From Microbacterium sp. LWO13-1.2 (lineage in GTDB: Bacteria > Actinomycetota > Actinomycetes > Actinomycetales > Microbacteriaceae), in contig NZ_CP151634.1 of NCBI RefSeq assembly GCF_038397725.1, forward strand, positions 3,162,001 to 3,226,000: a stretch of DNA of 64,000 nt, read 5' to 3'. The notes below the pieces were generated by a model. The model had not been told where the DNA came from. It made no database searches and saw only the letters and a program-made list of their open reading frames with translations. Of this stretch, positions 41,840 to 50,192 are shown piece by piece (position 1 is the first letter of the stretch; each line of letters begins with the position of its first letter). The position numbers and the translations under genes were made by a program.

Positions 41840-42505
41840 ATGACTGACCTCACGACCGATCTGTCCGACCGGCTCGCCCGATTCGATGAAGAAGCCCTGC
41901 TGGTCCCGTTGCTGCGACTACTCGTCGACGGTGACCCGGTCACCATCGACGACCTCGCGGGCGCCGTAAAGCTCCCCGTCGACGAGGTCCGAGCCCGCCT
42001 GGCCGCTACGCCGGACACCGAGTACGACGGCCAGGGCCGGATCATCGGCCAGGGCCTCACCTTGCGCCCCACCAGGCACCGGTTCACCGTCTCCGGTGAA
42101 GAGCTCTACACCTGGTGCGCGTTCGACACCCTGATCTTCCCCGCCCTCCTGGACCGCCCCGCCCGCATCGAGTCGATCTCCCCAACCAGCGGCGACACGA
42201 TCCGGGTGAGCGTCGACCCGACCGTCGGCGTCACCAGTGTCGAACCGGCGACCGCGGTGATGTCCCTCGTGAATGCCGCAGACACGCCATCGATCCGCTC
42301 CTCGTTCTGCAACCAGGTCCACTACTTCACCTCCCCGCAGGACGCTGCCAGCTGGCTCACCGAACACCCCGGCGCGCAGACCCTCCCCGTCAGCGACGCC
42401 TTCGAGCTCGGTCGCACCGTGATCACCGGGATTCTCGAGCGGCCCCAGCCCGCTCGCAGCGTCGAGCCGTCCAGCAACTGCTGCGGACCCGAGACCTGCT
42501 GCTGA
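41840..42505 (+). CDS. merB: Organomercurial lyase
   Basis: A 221-residue enzyme that cleaves carbon-mercury bonds and passes Hg(II) to MerA. The catalytic residues are visible: Cys93 and Asp96 in TWCAFDTL and Cys157 in SSFCNQVHYF. The N-terminal winged-helix-like domain is normal. An unusual end, NCCGPETCC, adds four cysteines that could bind or relay mercury. GGAG (41827-41830) is nine bases before ATG 41840, which is preferred over ATG 41834. It lies 47 bases after merA, probably on one message. Confidence 0.94.
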   Translation: MTDLTTDLSDRLARFDEEALLVPLLRLLVDGDPVTIDDLAGAVKLPVDEVRARLAATPDTEYDGQGRIIGQGLTLRPTRHRFTVSGEELYTWCAFDTLIFPALLDRPARIESISPTSGDTIRVSVDPTVGVTSVEPATAVMSLVNAADTPSIRSSFCNQVHYFTSPQDAASWLTEHPGAQTLPVSDAFELGRTVITGILERPQPARSVEPSSNCCGPETCC

Positions 42506-42560
42506 ACGGCATACGAAATCGAGGCTCAATAGCGCGAGGCTCAATAACGCGCGCTACCAA
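42506..42560. repeat. Right end of the element with tandem direct repeat
   Basis: The 12-base CGAGGCTCAATA occurs at 42520-42531 and 42535-42546, three bases apart, just inside the right junction. Read inward from the junction, the end begins TATTGGTAGCG, similar in its first five bases to the left end. These are candidate binding sites for the recombinase or the HTH protein. Confidence 0.5.
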
Positions 42561-42562
42561 TA

Positions 42563-43006
42563 TCTCGGCCCAGCGGTGAGAAGACCGGGATCGCCGCGAA
42601 CCCAGAGTACGGACGGCGCATGGTCGCCCAGCTCATCCAGTGCCGTCGGCCACTGCGCGTCACCGGGAACCAATAGAGCGGCTCCGACATGTCCGGCCGC
42701 GCGCAGCACGTCGCCGACCGCCCGCAGGTCAGCGCGCGGCCGCCAGCGCGCTCGGGCCTCCGCAAGGGCTCGGGAGGTCCGCTCGGTCGCTGCCGGTAGC
42801 CGGTCTGTGCCGTGCTCACCGTCGAGAGCAAAACGGAGGGCCGCGCCGGCACCGAGGTCCGCGATGAGCGCGCCGGCCACGCCGTCGCCCGGTTCGGCGA
42901 TGAGCGACCATGCCGCTCGCGCGATGTCTTCCTCCGTGTCGCCGTCGGGGCGCAGCGCACGTAGTGCCGCGATCGTCGCGGCATCGTCGAGCAGCGAATC
43001 CATCAT
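42563..43006 (-). pseudogene. dprA: DNA processing protein DprA, 5' part (N-terminal 148 residues), split by insertion
   Basis: The native start (ATG 43006, overlapping the comM stop by four bases) and the N-terminal SAM-like domain of DprA are here, up to the VRGDPGLLTAGPR segment. Reading continues two codons into the element (Tyr-Trp) and then stops at 42554, giving a 150-residue fragment without the DNA-binding Rossmann fold. The remainder is at 34857-35616. The comM-dprA order and the overlap show that this was the last or middle gene of yraN-comM-dprA before the insertion. Confidence 0.93.
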
Positions 43007-44532
43007 GGGGTCAGTCCTCTCTTCAGGAACAGTGCGCGTCCGACCTCGTCTCGTCCGGGTCTTCCAATCCCACTGAGGTCTGCCATCGTCCAGGCCAGTC
43101 GCAACACGCGGTCGTATCCGCGCAGGGTCAACGCACCGCGCTCGAGCGCGCGATCCAACGGCGCCCGCGCATCGCGCTCCAGGCGCAGTGCTCCCTGCCG
43201 AAGCCACGTCCCCGGAACCTCGGCGTTGCAGCGCCACGGCGTCCCCGACCAGCGTTCTGCGGCGCATGCGCGCGCGACCAGCACCTGAGCGCGTGCGTCC
43301 GCACTGCTCACCTCAGCGCTGACGCCCGATGTCGCGCGGGACGCCGCGACTCGCGCGACCTGCAGTTCGATGTCGATACGGTCCCGGAGCGGTCCTGAGA
43401 GCCGCGAGGCATAGCGCCTGATCGCCATCGGCGGGCAGATGCATTCAGCGCCCCGGATCCCGTAGTTGCCGCAGGGACAGGGGTTCATCGCCAGGATCAG
43501 TTGGAAGCGGGCCGGGAACGACGCCGTGAATCCTGCTCTGCTCACCTCGATCGTGCCGGACTCCAGCGGCTGGCGCAGGGCGTCGAGCGCGACGCGCGAG
43601 AATTCTGCGGCTTCGTCCAAGAAGAGGATCCCGCGGTGCGCCCGCACGATCGCTCCCGGCCTGGCCACCCGGGACCCACCGCCGACCAGCGCCGCCACCG
43701 ATGCGCTGTGATGCGGCGACTCCAATGGCGGGAGCAACTCGAGGGCGGTGATCGCCTCACCGGTGAGTGAGCGGATCGACGCCACCTCGAGCCCCTCGGC
43801 TTCAGTGAGTTGCGGGAGGATTCCCGGAAGGCGCCGTGCGAGCATCGTCTTGCCTGCGCCGGGGGGTCCGCTGAGGAGCATGTGATGCCCACCCGCGGCC
43901 GCGACGATCAGAGCGTGGACCGCGTCCTCCTGGCCGACCACATCGGCGAGGTCGATCATCTCATCCTCGACGACCGTCCGAGATGCCATGCCGACCGGAT
44001 CCACCTCCGGAACCTCGACATCCGCGCCATGCCACGCCGCGACTTGCGCGAGAGACGCTGCGGCGCGAATCTCGATGCCCGGCACCAACCGTGCTTCGGC
44101 CTCATTCGCGTGCGGCACGATCACCTGCTCGTATCCCGCCCTCGCCGCTGCGAACACGGCCGGAAGCACTCCGGGCACCGGACGGATGCGACCATCCAGC
44201 CCCAGCTCACCGATGTGGACTGTCCGTCCGATCGAGCGCCGGTCCACCGATCCCCCGGCAGCGAGCGTCGACATCGCGATCCCCAGATCGAAACCGGATC
44301 CGTGTTTGGGAAGGCTCGCCGGCGACAGATTGACCGTCAGCCGGCGTCGCGGAAGGTCGAGTCCGGCGTTCTTGCAGGCGTTGTGCACGCGCTGCACCGC
44401 CTCGCCGAGTGACTTGTCCGGCAGCCCGATGATCTTGAACTCCGGCGTCTGATTGGACAGATCGGCCTCGACTTCGACCAGATGCCCGTCCACACCAGTC
44501 AGCGCGACCGCCCACGTCCGAGCTGTCTTCAC
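43003..44532 (-). CDS. comM: ComM/YifB family Mg-chelatase-like AAA+ ATPase
   Basis: A 509-residue hexameric helicase-like ATPase of the ComM/YifB family, which in Vibrio and others promotes branch migration during natural transformation. It begins with a Lon-protease-like domain (about 1-170, IIGLPDKSLGEAVQRV), followed by the AAA+ core with Walker A (GPPGAGKTMLARRL), Walker B (GILFLDEAAEF) and the family's NPCPCGNYG motif, then a C-terminal helical domain. The GTG at 44532 is fixed by its GTGA overlap with yraN. It is intact, unlike its partner dprA. Confidence 0.94.
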   Translation of the reverse strand: MKTARTWAVALTGVDGHLVEVEADLSNQTPEFKIIGLPDKSLGEAVQRVHNACKNAGLDLPRRRLTVNLSPASLPKHGSGFDLGIAMSTLAAGGSVDRRSIGRTVHIGELGLDGRIRPVPGVLPAVFAAARAGYEQVIVPHANEAEARLVPGIEIRAAASLAQVAAWHGADVEVPEVDPVGMASRTVVEDEMIDLADVVGQEDAVHALIVAAAGGHHMLLSGPPGAGKTMLARRLPGILPQLTEAEGLEVASIRSLTGEAITALELLPPLESPHHSASVAALVGGGSRVARPGAIVRAHRGILFLDEAAEFSRVALDALRQPLESGTIEVSRAGFTASFPARFQLILAMNPCPCGNYGIRGAECICPPMAIRRYASRLSGPLRDRIDIELQVARVAASRATSGVSAEVSSADARAQVLVARACAAERWSGTPWRCNAEVPGTWLRQGALRLERDARAPLDRALERGALTLRGYDRVLRLAWTMADLSGIGRPGRDEVGRALFLKRGLTP

Positions 44533-44891
44533 GACAGGTCCACCAGATGCTCGAGTTCGCCGCACGCGGGATCAGCACCGATGATGCCGATGGCTTCCAG
44601 CCGGACCGAGCGCGCACGTGCGAGATCAGGATGCGCCTCGACCCAGGCATGCGCCAACTGCCACAGTCTCCGGCGTTTGCGTCCGTCGATCGCCTCGAAC
44701 GGATGCCCAAAGGCGGCCGACCGACGAGTCTTCACCTCGATGACCGCGAGATGCGCGCCTCGCACCGCCACGATGTCGAGCTCGCCCTGTGCGCACCGCC
44801 AGTTGCGGTCCAGCACCGTGTACCCGAGGTCGATCAGGTGCCGTGCGGCCCGTTCTTCACCGGCTCTGCCGAGGTCATCCTTCGCTGCCAT
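44529..44891 (-). CDS. YraN/UPF0102 endonuclease-like protein
   Basis: A 120-residue protein of the YraN family with a PD-(D/E)xK-like nuclease core. The motif GELDIVAVRGAHLAVIEVKTR holds the Asp and Glu-x-Lys residues. The N-terminal GRAGEERAARHLIDLGY helix is typical. The function is unproven; it is usually linked to comM and dprA, as here. GATGCT at 44898-44903 (minus strand) ends six bases before the ATG, so this operon is predicted leaderless. Confidence 0.9.
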   Translation of the reverse strand: MAAKDDLGRAGEERAARHLIDLGYTVLDRNWRCAQGELDIVAVRGAHLAVIEVKTRRSAAFGHPFEAIDGRKRRRLWQLAHAWVEAHPDLARARSVRLEAIGIIGADPACGELEHLVDLS

Positions 44892-45022
44892 GACGACAGC
44901 ATCGTCTGCGAGAATGACTCAGCGAGCCCGAATCAGAGCGTGATCACGGCCGATGCGGAAAGGTCGTGAAAGCGGCATCCTGTGCAGAAGTGGTCGCCTC
45001 ACCGGCCGGCACGGACGAGGGG

Positions 45023-45349
45023 TCACTCTCCGTCGAGGGAGAGCTCCTGCGGCAGTTCGAACTCTCGGCGCTGGAGCTCTTCGACGTTGACGTCCTTGAA
45101 CGTGAGAACTCGGACCGCCTTGACGAATCTGTCTGCGCGGTAGATGTCCCACACCCATACGTCGGTCATGGAGATCTCGAAGTAGAAGTCGTGCTCGGTG
45201 TCACGGCGGACGACATTCACCTCGTTCGCCAGATAGAACCGGCGTTCGGTCTCGACGACGTACTGGAACTGCGACACGACGTCCCGGTACTCCCGGAACA
45301 GCGCAAGCTCGAGCTCGCGGTCGTAGTCGTCGAAGGCTTCCTCATCCAT
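45023..45349 (-). CDS. DUF2469 family protein
   Basis: An acidic 108-residue protein, conserved in actinobacteria between rnhB and yraN. It begins MDEEAFDDYDRELELALFREYRDV and is rich in aromatic and acidic residues, ending DVNVEELQRREFELP. No catalytic motif is known. A TAGGAT hexamer at 45359-45364 (minus strand) is nine bases upstream. The 130 bases downstream, before yraN, show no gene. Confidence 0.85.
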   Translation of the reverse strand: MDEEAFDDYDRELELALFREYRDVVSQFQYVVETERRFYLANEVNVVRRDTEHDFYFEISMTDVWVWDIYRADRFVKAVRVLTFKDVNVEELQRREFELPQELSLDGE

Positions 45350-45409
45350 GATGACTCCATCCTAGGAGGCTTGCCGCTCCCCCGCCGCCTCGACGGCCCG
45401 GACGGTGCA

Positions 45410-46069
45410 TCAGAACAGGGTGGGGGCGTCCGTGATCGCCCACGATGCACGGTGATACGGGGACAGCCCGAGCGCCCGGATCGCGTCCCGGTGCTCCGCA
45501 CTGGCGTAGCCCTTGTTCCGGTCCCATTGGTACATCGGGTAGGTCTCGTGCAGGTCTGTCATCAGGCTGTCCCTGGCGACTTTCGCGATCACCGATGCTG
45601 CTGACACCGAAGCGCAGTCCCGGTCTGCCTTGATCACCGGGCGCACTCGGAGCGGCTCCGGATGGACCGCGGAGAGGTAGTCGTGGTTGCCGTCGAGGAT
45701 GACCAGTGCGTTCTGCAGCGCCGCGCCCTGATCCACGACGCTCTGCACCGCCCGCGATGCGGCGAGCCCCAGCGCACGCATGATGCCGACCTCGTCGACC
45801 TCCGCCGCGGTCGCCCAGCCCACAGCCGACGCCTGCACCCACGCGGCAGCGCGCATGGCGACGTCCGGCCGCCGCTTCTCCGTGACGAGCTTCGAGTCGC
45901 GGAGCCCCTCCGGCACGCGCCGACGCGCCCCTGCAGCATCCATCACCGCCGCACCGACCGCGACAGGGCCGGCCAGCGCGCCGCGGCCGACCTCATCCAG
46001 CGAGATGATCAGCTCGCATTCGGAGAGCAGCGAGCGTTCGAGGGTGAGTTTCGGTGCGACGACGGTCAT
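45410..46069 (-). CDS. rnhB: Ribonuclease HII
   Basis: A 219-residue type 2 RNase H that removes RNA and single ribonucleotides from DNA. Asp25 and Glu26 in LDEVGRGALAGP form the start of the active site; the later DGNHDYL and KADRDCASVSAASVIAKV segments supply the other acidic residues. Its start overlaps the lepB stop by four bases (ATGA). Confidence 0.96.
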   Translation of the reverse strand: MTVVAPKLTLERSLLSECELIISLDEVGRGALAGPVAVGAAVMDAAGARRRVPEGLRDSKLVTEKRRPDVAMRAAAWVQASAVGWATAAEVDEVGIMRALGLAASRAVQSVVDQGAALQNALVILDGNHDYLSAVHPEPLRVRPVIKADRDCASVSAASVIAKVARDSLMTDLHETYPMYQWDRNKGYASAEHRDAIRALGLSPYHRASWAITDAPTLF

Positions 46070-46794
46070 TCCGGATCCGGAACGCCGTTGAAGCTGTCGT
46101 GGTGGCCGTCGATGGTGCCAAGGCGATCCAGTGGCCAGGTCGTGAAGAAGGCCTTGCCGACGACGTTCGGCAACGGCACGAAGCCGCCGCTGGGCAGCTC
46201 TTGGTGCGCCCGTGAGTCACGTGAGCGATCACGGTTGTCGCCCAGCAGCCAGAGGGAGTCGTCCGGTACGACGACGTCGAAAGCCTCATTCGAGGCCGCG
46301 GTGTCTCCCTGGGGCAGATTGAGGTAGTCGAGTTCGTCGATCGGTGCGCCGTTGACGGTGATCTGACCGAGCGCGTTGCAGCAGACGACATGGTCGCCCG
46401 GCAGGCCGATCACACGCTTGACCAGGTGGTCCTGGGCATCGGAGGTGGAGAGACCGACGAAAGTCAGAACCCAGTCGACTGCTTCGACGAGTGGCGGACG
46501 CGCCGGTGTCTGCGGCTGTGCGGCCAGCCAGCCGCCCGGGTCTTTGAACACGACGATGTCGCCGCGCTCGTAGTCGGTCCAACGCGGTGTGAGCTCGTCG
46601 ACGAGGATCCGGTCGTTGATCAGGAGCGTGCGCTCCATCGAGGCCGACGGGATGTAGAACGAACGCACGACGAAGGTCTTCACCACGAACGAAACGAGCG
46701 CCGCGATGACGATGATGACCACAACGTCGCGGAGGAAGACAAGAACCCCTCGTCGCCGTCTGGTTGCGGCCGCGCGGGCGGAGTCAGTCGTCAT
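46066..46794 (-). CDS. lepB: Signal peptidase I
   Basis: A 242-residue membrane protease that cleaves exported preproteins. A cytoplasmic basic N-terminus (RRRR) precedes one membrane segment (about 22-45). The catalytic Ser52 is in IPSASMERTL, and the general-base lysine is in the VKRVIGLPGD box. The DNRDRSRDSR box E is present. AAGGAAA lies ahead of the ATG. The order rplS-lepB-rnhB is common in actinobacteria. Confidence 0.95.
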   Translation of the reverse strand: MTTDSARAAATRRRRGVLVFLRDVVVIIVIAALVSFVVKTFVVRSFYIPSASMERTLLINDRILVDELTPRWTDYERGDIVVFKDPGGWLAAQPQTPARPPLVEAVDWVLTFVGLSTSDAQDHLVKRVIGLPGDHVVCCNALGQITVNGAPIDELDYLNLPQGDTAASNEAFDVVVPDDSLWLLGDNRDRSRDSRAHQELPSGGFVPLPNVVGKAFFTTWPLDRLGTIDGHHDSFNGVPDPE

Positions 46795-46861
46795 CAGTTT
46801 CCTTCACCGGTGGAGCACCGTTCTGAGACGGCACATACAAGGGTCGCATATCTCGGACACA

Positions 46862-46898
46862 ACAAAGCACCCCGGGACATCGTGTCCCGGGGTGCTTT
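46862..46898 (-). terminator. Rho-independent terminator of rplS
   Basis: A perfect 17-bp inverted repeat, 46862-46878 and 46882-46898, with a 3-base loop, 14 bases after the rplS stop. On the minus strand the stem is followed by TTGTGTCC. It isolates rplS from lepB. Confidence 0.92.
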
Positions 46899-46912
46899 GA
46901 AAAGTCTGCGCG

Positions 46913-47263
46913 TCAGTGGTTGTCGCGCTTCTCCTTGATCTTCGCCTTCTTGCCGCGGAGGTTGCGGAGGTAGTACAGCTTCGCGCGGCGCACGTCACCA
47001 CGGGTGACGACCTCGATGTGGTCGATCACCGGGCTGTGCACCGGGAAGGTACGCTCGACGCCCACCTGGAAGCTGATCTTGCGGACCGTGAAGGTCTCGC
47101 GCACGCCGTCGCCCTGGCGGCCGATGACGACCCCCTGGAAGACCTGGATACGGGAGCGGTTGCCCTCGGTGATGTTCACGTGCACCTTGACGTTGTCACC
47201 GGGGTGGAACTCAGGGATGTCGGAACGAAGGGAAGCCGCGTCTACGGCGTCGAGGATCTGCAT
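46913..47263 (-). CDS. rplS: 50S ribosomal protein L19
   Basis: A 116-residue L19, complete, with the family's [32 protein letters not shown] and [19 protein letters not shown] segments. The ATG at 47263 starts MQILDAV with AGAGAG upstream; the longer frame is not conserved. A promoter about 135 bases upstream and a terminator directly downstream make it a single-gene transcript. Confidence 0.97.
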   Translation of the reverse strand: MQILDAVDAASLRSDIPEFHPGDNVKVHVNITEGNRSRIQVFQGVVIGRQGDGVRETFTVRKISFQVGVERTFPVHSPVIDHIEVVTRGDVRRAKLYYLRNLRGKKAKIKEKRDNH

Positions 47264-47394
47264 GATCGTCTCTCTCTGCACTCGCCACAGGTCGGATGCA
47301 TGATGCTGGAAGGAACAAGAATGGGTATGTGCCGCACGGTGCAATCGCGTCCGCGGACTCCCCTGAGGCAGAGCCGGTCACGGCACAAGGACCT

Positions 47395-47423
47395 ATTCTG
47401 CCATGGATGCCGCACGCGGCCAA
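47395..47423 (-). promoter_or_regulatory. Predicted rplS promoter, extended -10 type
   Basis: On the minus strand: -35 TTGGCC (47418-47423), a 17-base spacer and -10 CAGAAT (47395-47400) with the TG extension (TGGCAGAAT). The transcript would start near 47388, giving a leader of about 125 bases. The same TGGCAGAATAG string precedes rpsP. Confidence 0.6.
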
Positions 47424-47431
47424 ACCACGGG

Positions 47432-47932
47432 TCAGCGGTCAGCTGCCGGCTTCTCCTGAATGATGAAGACTTCGCCGTCCGCGGTCGACCTCGTCGGGGT
47501 CGTCGGGACGTCTGCAGGCGCATCGACGGTCGCCGTGGTGAAGTATCGGATGCTGGCGCCGCTGCCCTTCGCCTCACTCCACAACTGCCACAGCATCAAC
47601 CAGAACAGCGCGATTCCGACCACGATCGCACCGGTCAGCAGGAGGCCGAACCACGCCTGCGGGAAGAACCCGATCGCGATGGTGAGGCCATGCCAGAGCG
47701 TGAATCCGGCCACGTCCCACCACGACACCGCGCGTTCGACGCGCACGGACGGCCGCGATCGGACCAGCAGCGTCAGCAGGAGCTGTCCGATGAACACGGC
47801 TGGCATCGAGATCAGCAGGAGCAGGAACGCCCAACCGCCGGCGCCGGTCACTCCCCAGCCGATCAGAAGCCACAGCGGCAGCAGGAACGCCGCCGGAAGG
47901 AGCCAGCGGAAGAAAGCCTGTCGCAACCACAT
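47432..47932 (-). CDS. Hypothetical integral membrane protein
   Basis: A 166-residue protein with about four hydrophobic segments (residues 10-30, 33-57, 75-94 and 97-118) and a polar cytoplasmic tail of about 45 residues rich in Thr/Pro/Asp. The tryptophan-rich segments (WHGLTIAIGFFPQAWFG) are not recognised. TAGCAT at 47939-47944 (minus strand) is six bases before the ATG, so it is predicted leaderless. It lies between rplS and map and is not clearly linked to either. Confidence 0.65.
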   Translation of the reverse strand: MWLRQAFFRWLLPAAFLLPLWLLIGWGVTGAGGWAFLLLLISMPAVFIGQLLLTLLVRSRPSVRVERAVSWWDVAGFTLWHGLTIAIGFFPQAWFGLLLTGAIVVGIALFWLMLWQLWSEAKGSGASIRYFTTATVDAPADVPTTPTRSTADGEVFIIQEKPAADR

Positions 47933-48041
47933 ACCGCGATGCTACGCCGCTGAAACCTCCCGATCACCGGATTTCGCTGAGAGCTTCCGGTCAACCACCG
48001 CGCGCTGATCGGCGAGAATGGAGGGGACGAGAGGAAACCCG

Positions 48042-48824
48042 ATGATCGAACTGCGCACCCCTGCTGAGATCGACGAGATGCGCGCCGCCGGACGATTCGT
48101 GGCCGAGACGCTGGCGACGTTGCGCGACGAGACGAAGGTGGGCACGAATCTCCTGTCGATCGACCGCCGCGCGCACGACATGATCCGCAAGGCGGGAGCG
48201 GAGTCCTGCTACATCGACTACCACCCGTCCTTCGGAGCGAGCCCGTTCGGCAAGGTCATCTGCACCTCCGTCAACGACGCGGTGCTGCACGGTCTCCCCC
48301 ATGACTACACACTGCGCGATGGTGACCTCGTGTCCCTCGACTTCGCGGTCTCGGTCGACGGCTGGGTCGCTGACTCGGCGGTGTCGTTCGTCGTCGGCAC
48401 GCCACGCGACGAGGATCTGCGACTCATCGACACGACGGAACGCGCGCTGGATGCGGCCATCGCCGCCGCTGTCATCGGAAACCGGATCGGCGACATCTCG
48501 GCATCCATCGCCGCCGTCGCCCACGGCGAGGGCTACTCGATCAACACCGACTTCGGCGGACACGGCGTCGGTCGAATCATGCACGGCGACCCACACATTC
48601 CCAACGACGGCCGTCCCGGCCGGGGCTTTCCGCTGCGCGCTGGGCTGGTCTTCGCGCTGGAGCCGTGGCTCCTGGCGACGACCGATGAGCTCGTCACCGA
48701 CCCGGACGGCTGGACTCTGCGCAGCGCGGACGGCTCCCGCGGCTCTCATTCCGAGCACACGGTCGCGGTCACCGAAGACGGGCCGATCATCCTCACCGAC
48801 CGCTCGTTCCTCGGCGTCGACTGA
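48042..48824 (+). CDS. map: Methionine aminopeptidase, type I
   Basis: A 260-residue metalloenzyme that removes N-terminal methionine from new proteins. The pita-bread fold ligands are visible in VSLDFAVSVDGWVADSA (Asp pair), FGGHGVGRIMHGDPHIPN (His), AGLVFALEPW (Glu) and SEHTVAVTEDG (Glu). GAGAGGA precedes ATG 48042, preferred over an upstream in-frame ATG at 48018. A GAGAAT hexamer about 25 bases upstream may be its -10 box. Confidence 0.95.
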   Translation: MIELRTPAEIDEMRAAGRFVAETLATLRDETKVGTNLLSIDRRAHDMIRKAGAESCYIDYHPSFGASPFGKVICTSVNDAVLHGLPHDYTLRDGDLVSLDFAVSVDGWVADSAVSFVVGTPRDEDLRLIDTTERALDAAIAAAVIGNRIGDISASIAAVAHGEGYSINTDFGGHGVGRIMHGDPHIPNDGRPGRGFPLRAGLVFALEPWLLATTDELVTDPDGWTLRSADGSRGSHSEHTVAVTEDGPIILTDRSFLGVD

Positions 48825-48906
48825 TCCGCTTCACGCCGGATCCGCGGGCAGCCACGCCCCCATTGGGCTGGAGTGGCCAAATCCGCATGTATGCCATTCT
48901 GGGTGC

Positions 48907-49500
48907 ATGATCCCGCAGGACCGCCATGTGCCGGAGCGTTTGTATCTTGCCCGCCACGGCCAGACGGTCTGGAATCGCGAGCACCGCCTCCAAGGACAAC
49001 TCGACTCTCCTCTCACTGCCGACGGCATCGCTCAGGCCGAAACCCTCGTGAAGCGACTGTCGGGCCTCGGCATCCGTACCGTCTGCTCCAGTCCGCTCGG
49101 CCGTGCGCTGCGAACGGCCGTCATTGTCGCCGAAGGAATCGGCGCGGATCTCATCCAAGTGCCAGAACTCGCCGAGATCCATCACGGAGACATGGCGGGC
49201 ATGACCTGGGACGAGATCGACACGGCTTTTCCCGGCGCCCGAGAAGATCGTGCGGCCAATCGGTACGGATGGTCGTTTCCGGGCGGAGAGAGCTACGCGC
49301 AGGCGCGCGGTCGAGCTCGCGCCGCGCTGACGGCGTGCGGATGGGCTGCGGACAGCCCGCCGCTGCTCGTGTCGCACGAGATGATCGGACGGATGCTGCG
49401 TGCCGAAATGCGCGGCCTCGATCCTGCGCACGCCTTGGCGTTGCGGCATCCACCCGGCGTCGTCATCGAGATCGACCGCCGCACCGAGCGCATGCTCTGA
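48907..49500 (+). CDS. Histidine phosphatase family protein
   Basis: A 197-residue phosphoglycerate-mutase-like phosphatase. It has the LARHGQTVWNREHRLQG catalytic motif with the phosphorylated histidine, SSPLGRALRTA, HHGDMAGMTWDE and the second histidine in LLVSHEMIGRML. The substrate is unknown. ATG 48907 is fixed by an extended -10 TGC-CATTCT (48892-48900) six bases upstream; no ribosome binding site is present, so the message should be leaderless. Confidence 0.87.
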   Translation: MIPQDRHVPERLYLARHGQTVWNREHRLQGQLDSPLTADGIAQAETLVKRLSGLGIRTVCSSPLGRALRTAVIVAEGIGADLIQVPELAEIHHGDMAGMTWDEIDTAFPGAREDRAANRYGWSFPGGESYAQARGRARAALTACGWAADSPPLLVSHEMIGRMLRAEMRGLDPAHALALRHPPGVVIEIDRRTERML

Positions 49501-49507
49501 GGGGCGC

Positions 49508-50122
49508 TCAGGCGAAGACGGCGAGCCCGCTCGGTCGCGCCTGGTGGAGGACCGACGTCACCGGCTTGCCGCGCGCCTCCTCGAACAGCTCCGTTGCGAA
49601 GTTCCGGAGTTCCTGCACCGAATCAGCGTCGTCCGAACCGCACACCAGCAGTTCCACGCGGGTCGGCGCGCAGACGATCGCTGCACCTGTGAGATCGATT
49701 TCGGAGAGCCACAGCTCCGGCGTGAGCACCAGTGAGCAGGCGAGGTCCGGCTCGGACGGCGTGTGGAGCCGGAAACGCCCGTTGCCGCCCTCGATCGCGA
49801 CATCGGATCCGACCCGGGCGACCATGTTCCGAAGCGCCGTTGAGTGCAGAGCATCCGCTCCGCCGAAATCCGCGACCTGACCGCCCTGGACGAGTTCCCA
49901 CGTTCCCTCAGGGTCGACGGCGTAGGTGACCCACAGCTCCTCCGAGATGGACGTCGCGAACGGCCTGGCCTCGTCCGGGAATCCAGGGATCCGGCTGAAC
50001 GTCTCCTCGTTCGCCTCCATCCAGGCCCGGCCGGCGATGAGCGGTACGACGAGCTCGGACGGTGGTACCGTTGCCGCGGACGACGGTGCGGCTTCCTTCT
50101 TCTTCCTGCTGAACAGTCCCAT
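49508..50122 (-). CDS. Hypothetical cytoplasmic protein
   Basis: A 204-residue protein that I do not recognise. It starts with a basic patch (GLFSRKKKE) and an Ala/Pro/Ser linker, then a mixed alpha/beta domain of about 170 residues with no signal peptide, no membrane segment and no catalytic motif. A strong GGAGG-type box precedes the ATG at 50122. It is convergent with the histidine phosphatase and follows trmD by about 70 bases on the same strand. Confidence 0.6.
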   Translation of the reverse strand: MGLFSRKKKEAAPSSAATVPPSELVVPLIAGRAWMEANEETFSRIPGFPDEARPFATSISEELWVTYAVDPEGTWELVQGGQVADFGGADALHSTALRNMVARVGSDVAIEGGNGRFRLHTPSEPDLACSLVLTPELWLSEIDLTGAAIVCAPTRVELLVCGSDDADSVQELRNFATELFEEARGKPVTSVLHQARPSGLAVFA

Positions 50123-50192
50123 GCGTTCCCCCTCCGGCGCCGATGCAGGCCCTCAGCAGGGCCCGCTTCTCGATCTTAGACAGGGGGACGAC

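Larger units (their letters stand above)
35617..42563. mobile_element. Mercury-resistance mobile element with tyrosine recombinase module, inserted in dprA
   Basis: About 6.94 kb between the two halves of dprA. Both ends abut a TAT (35617-35619 and 42561-42563) that occurs once in the reconstructed gene, so it is either a 3-base duplication or the crossover overlap. Contents in order: a left-end repeat region, a tyrosine recombinase, an HTH protein, a large zinc-ribbon/recombinase-like protein, merR (opposite strand), merA and merB, and a right-end repeat region. There are no long terminal inverted repeats, but both ends read TATTG inward. The organisation recalls Tn554-type recombinase transposons, though with a different third partner. 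Confidence 0.85.

Noticed and set aside
35617..42563. A Tn3- or IS-type mercury transposon
   Set aside because: No DDE transposase, resolvase or long terminal inverted repeats are present, and the target duplication is at most three bases.
46862..46898. CRISPR-like or mobile repeat
   Set aside because: A single 17-bp hairpin directly after rplS is a terminator; there is no repeated spacer structure here or elsewhere in the window.
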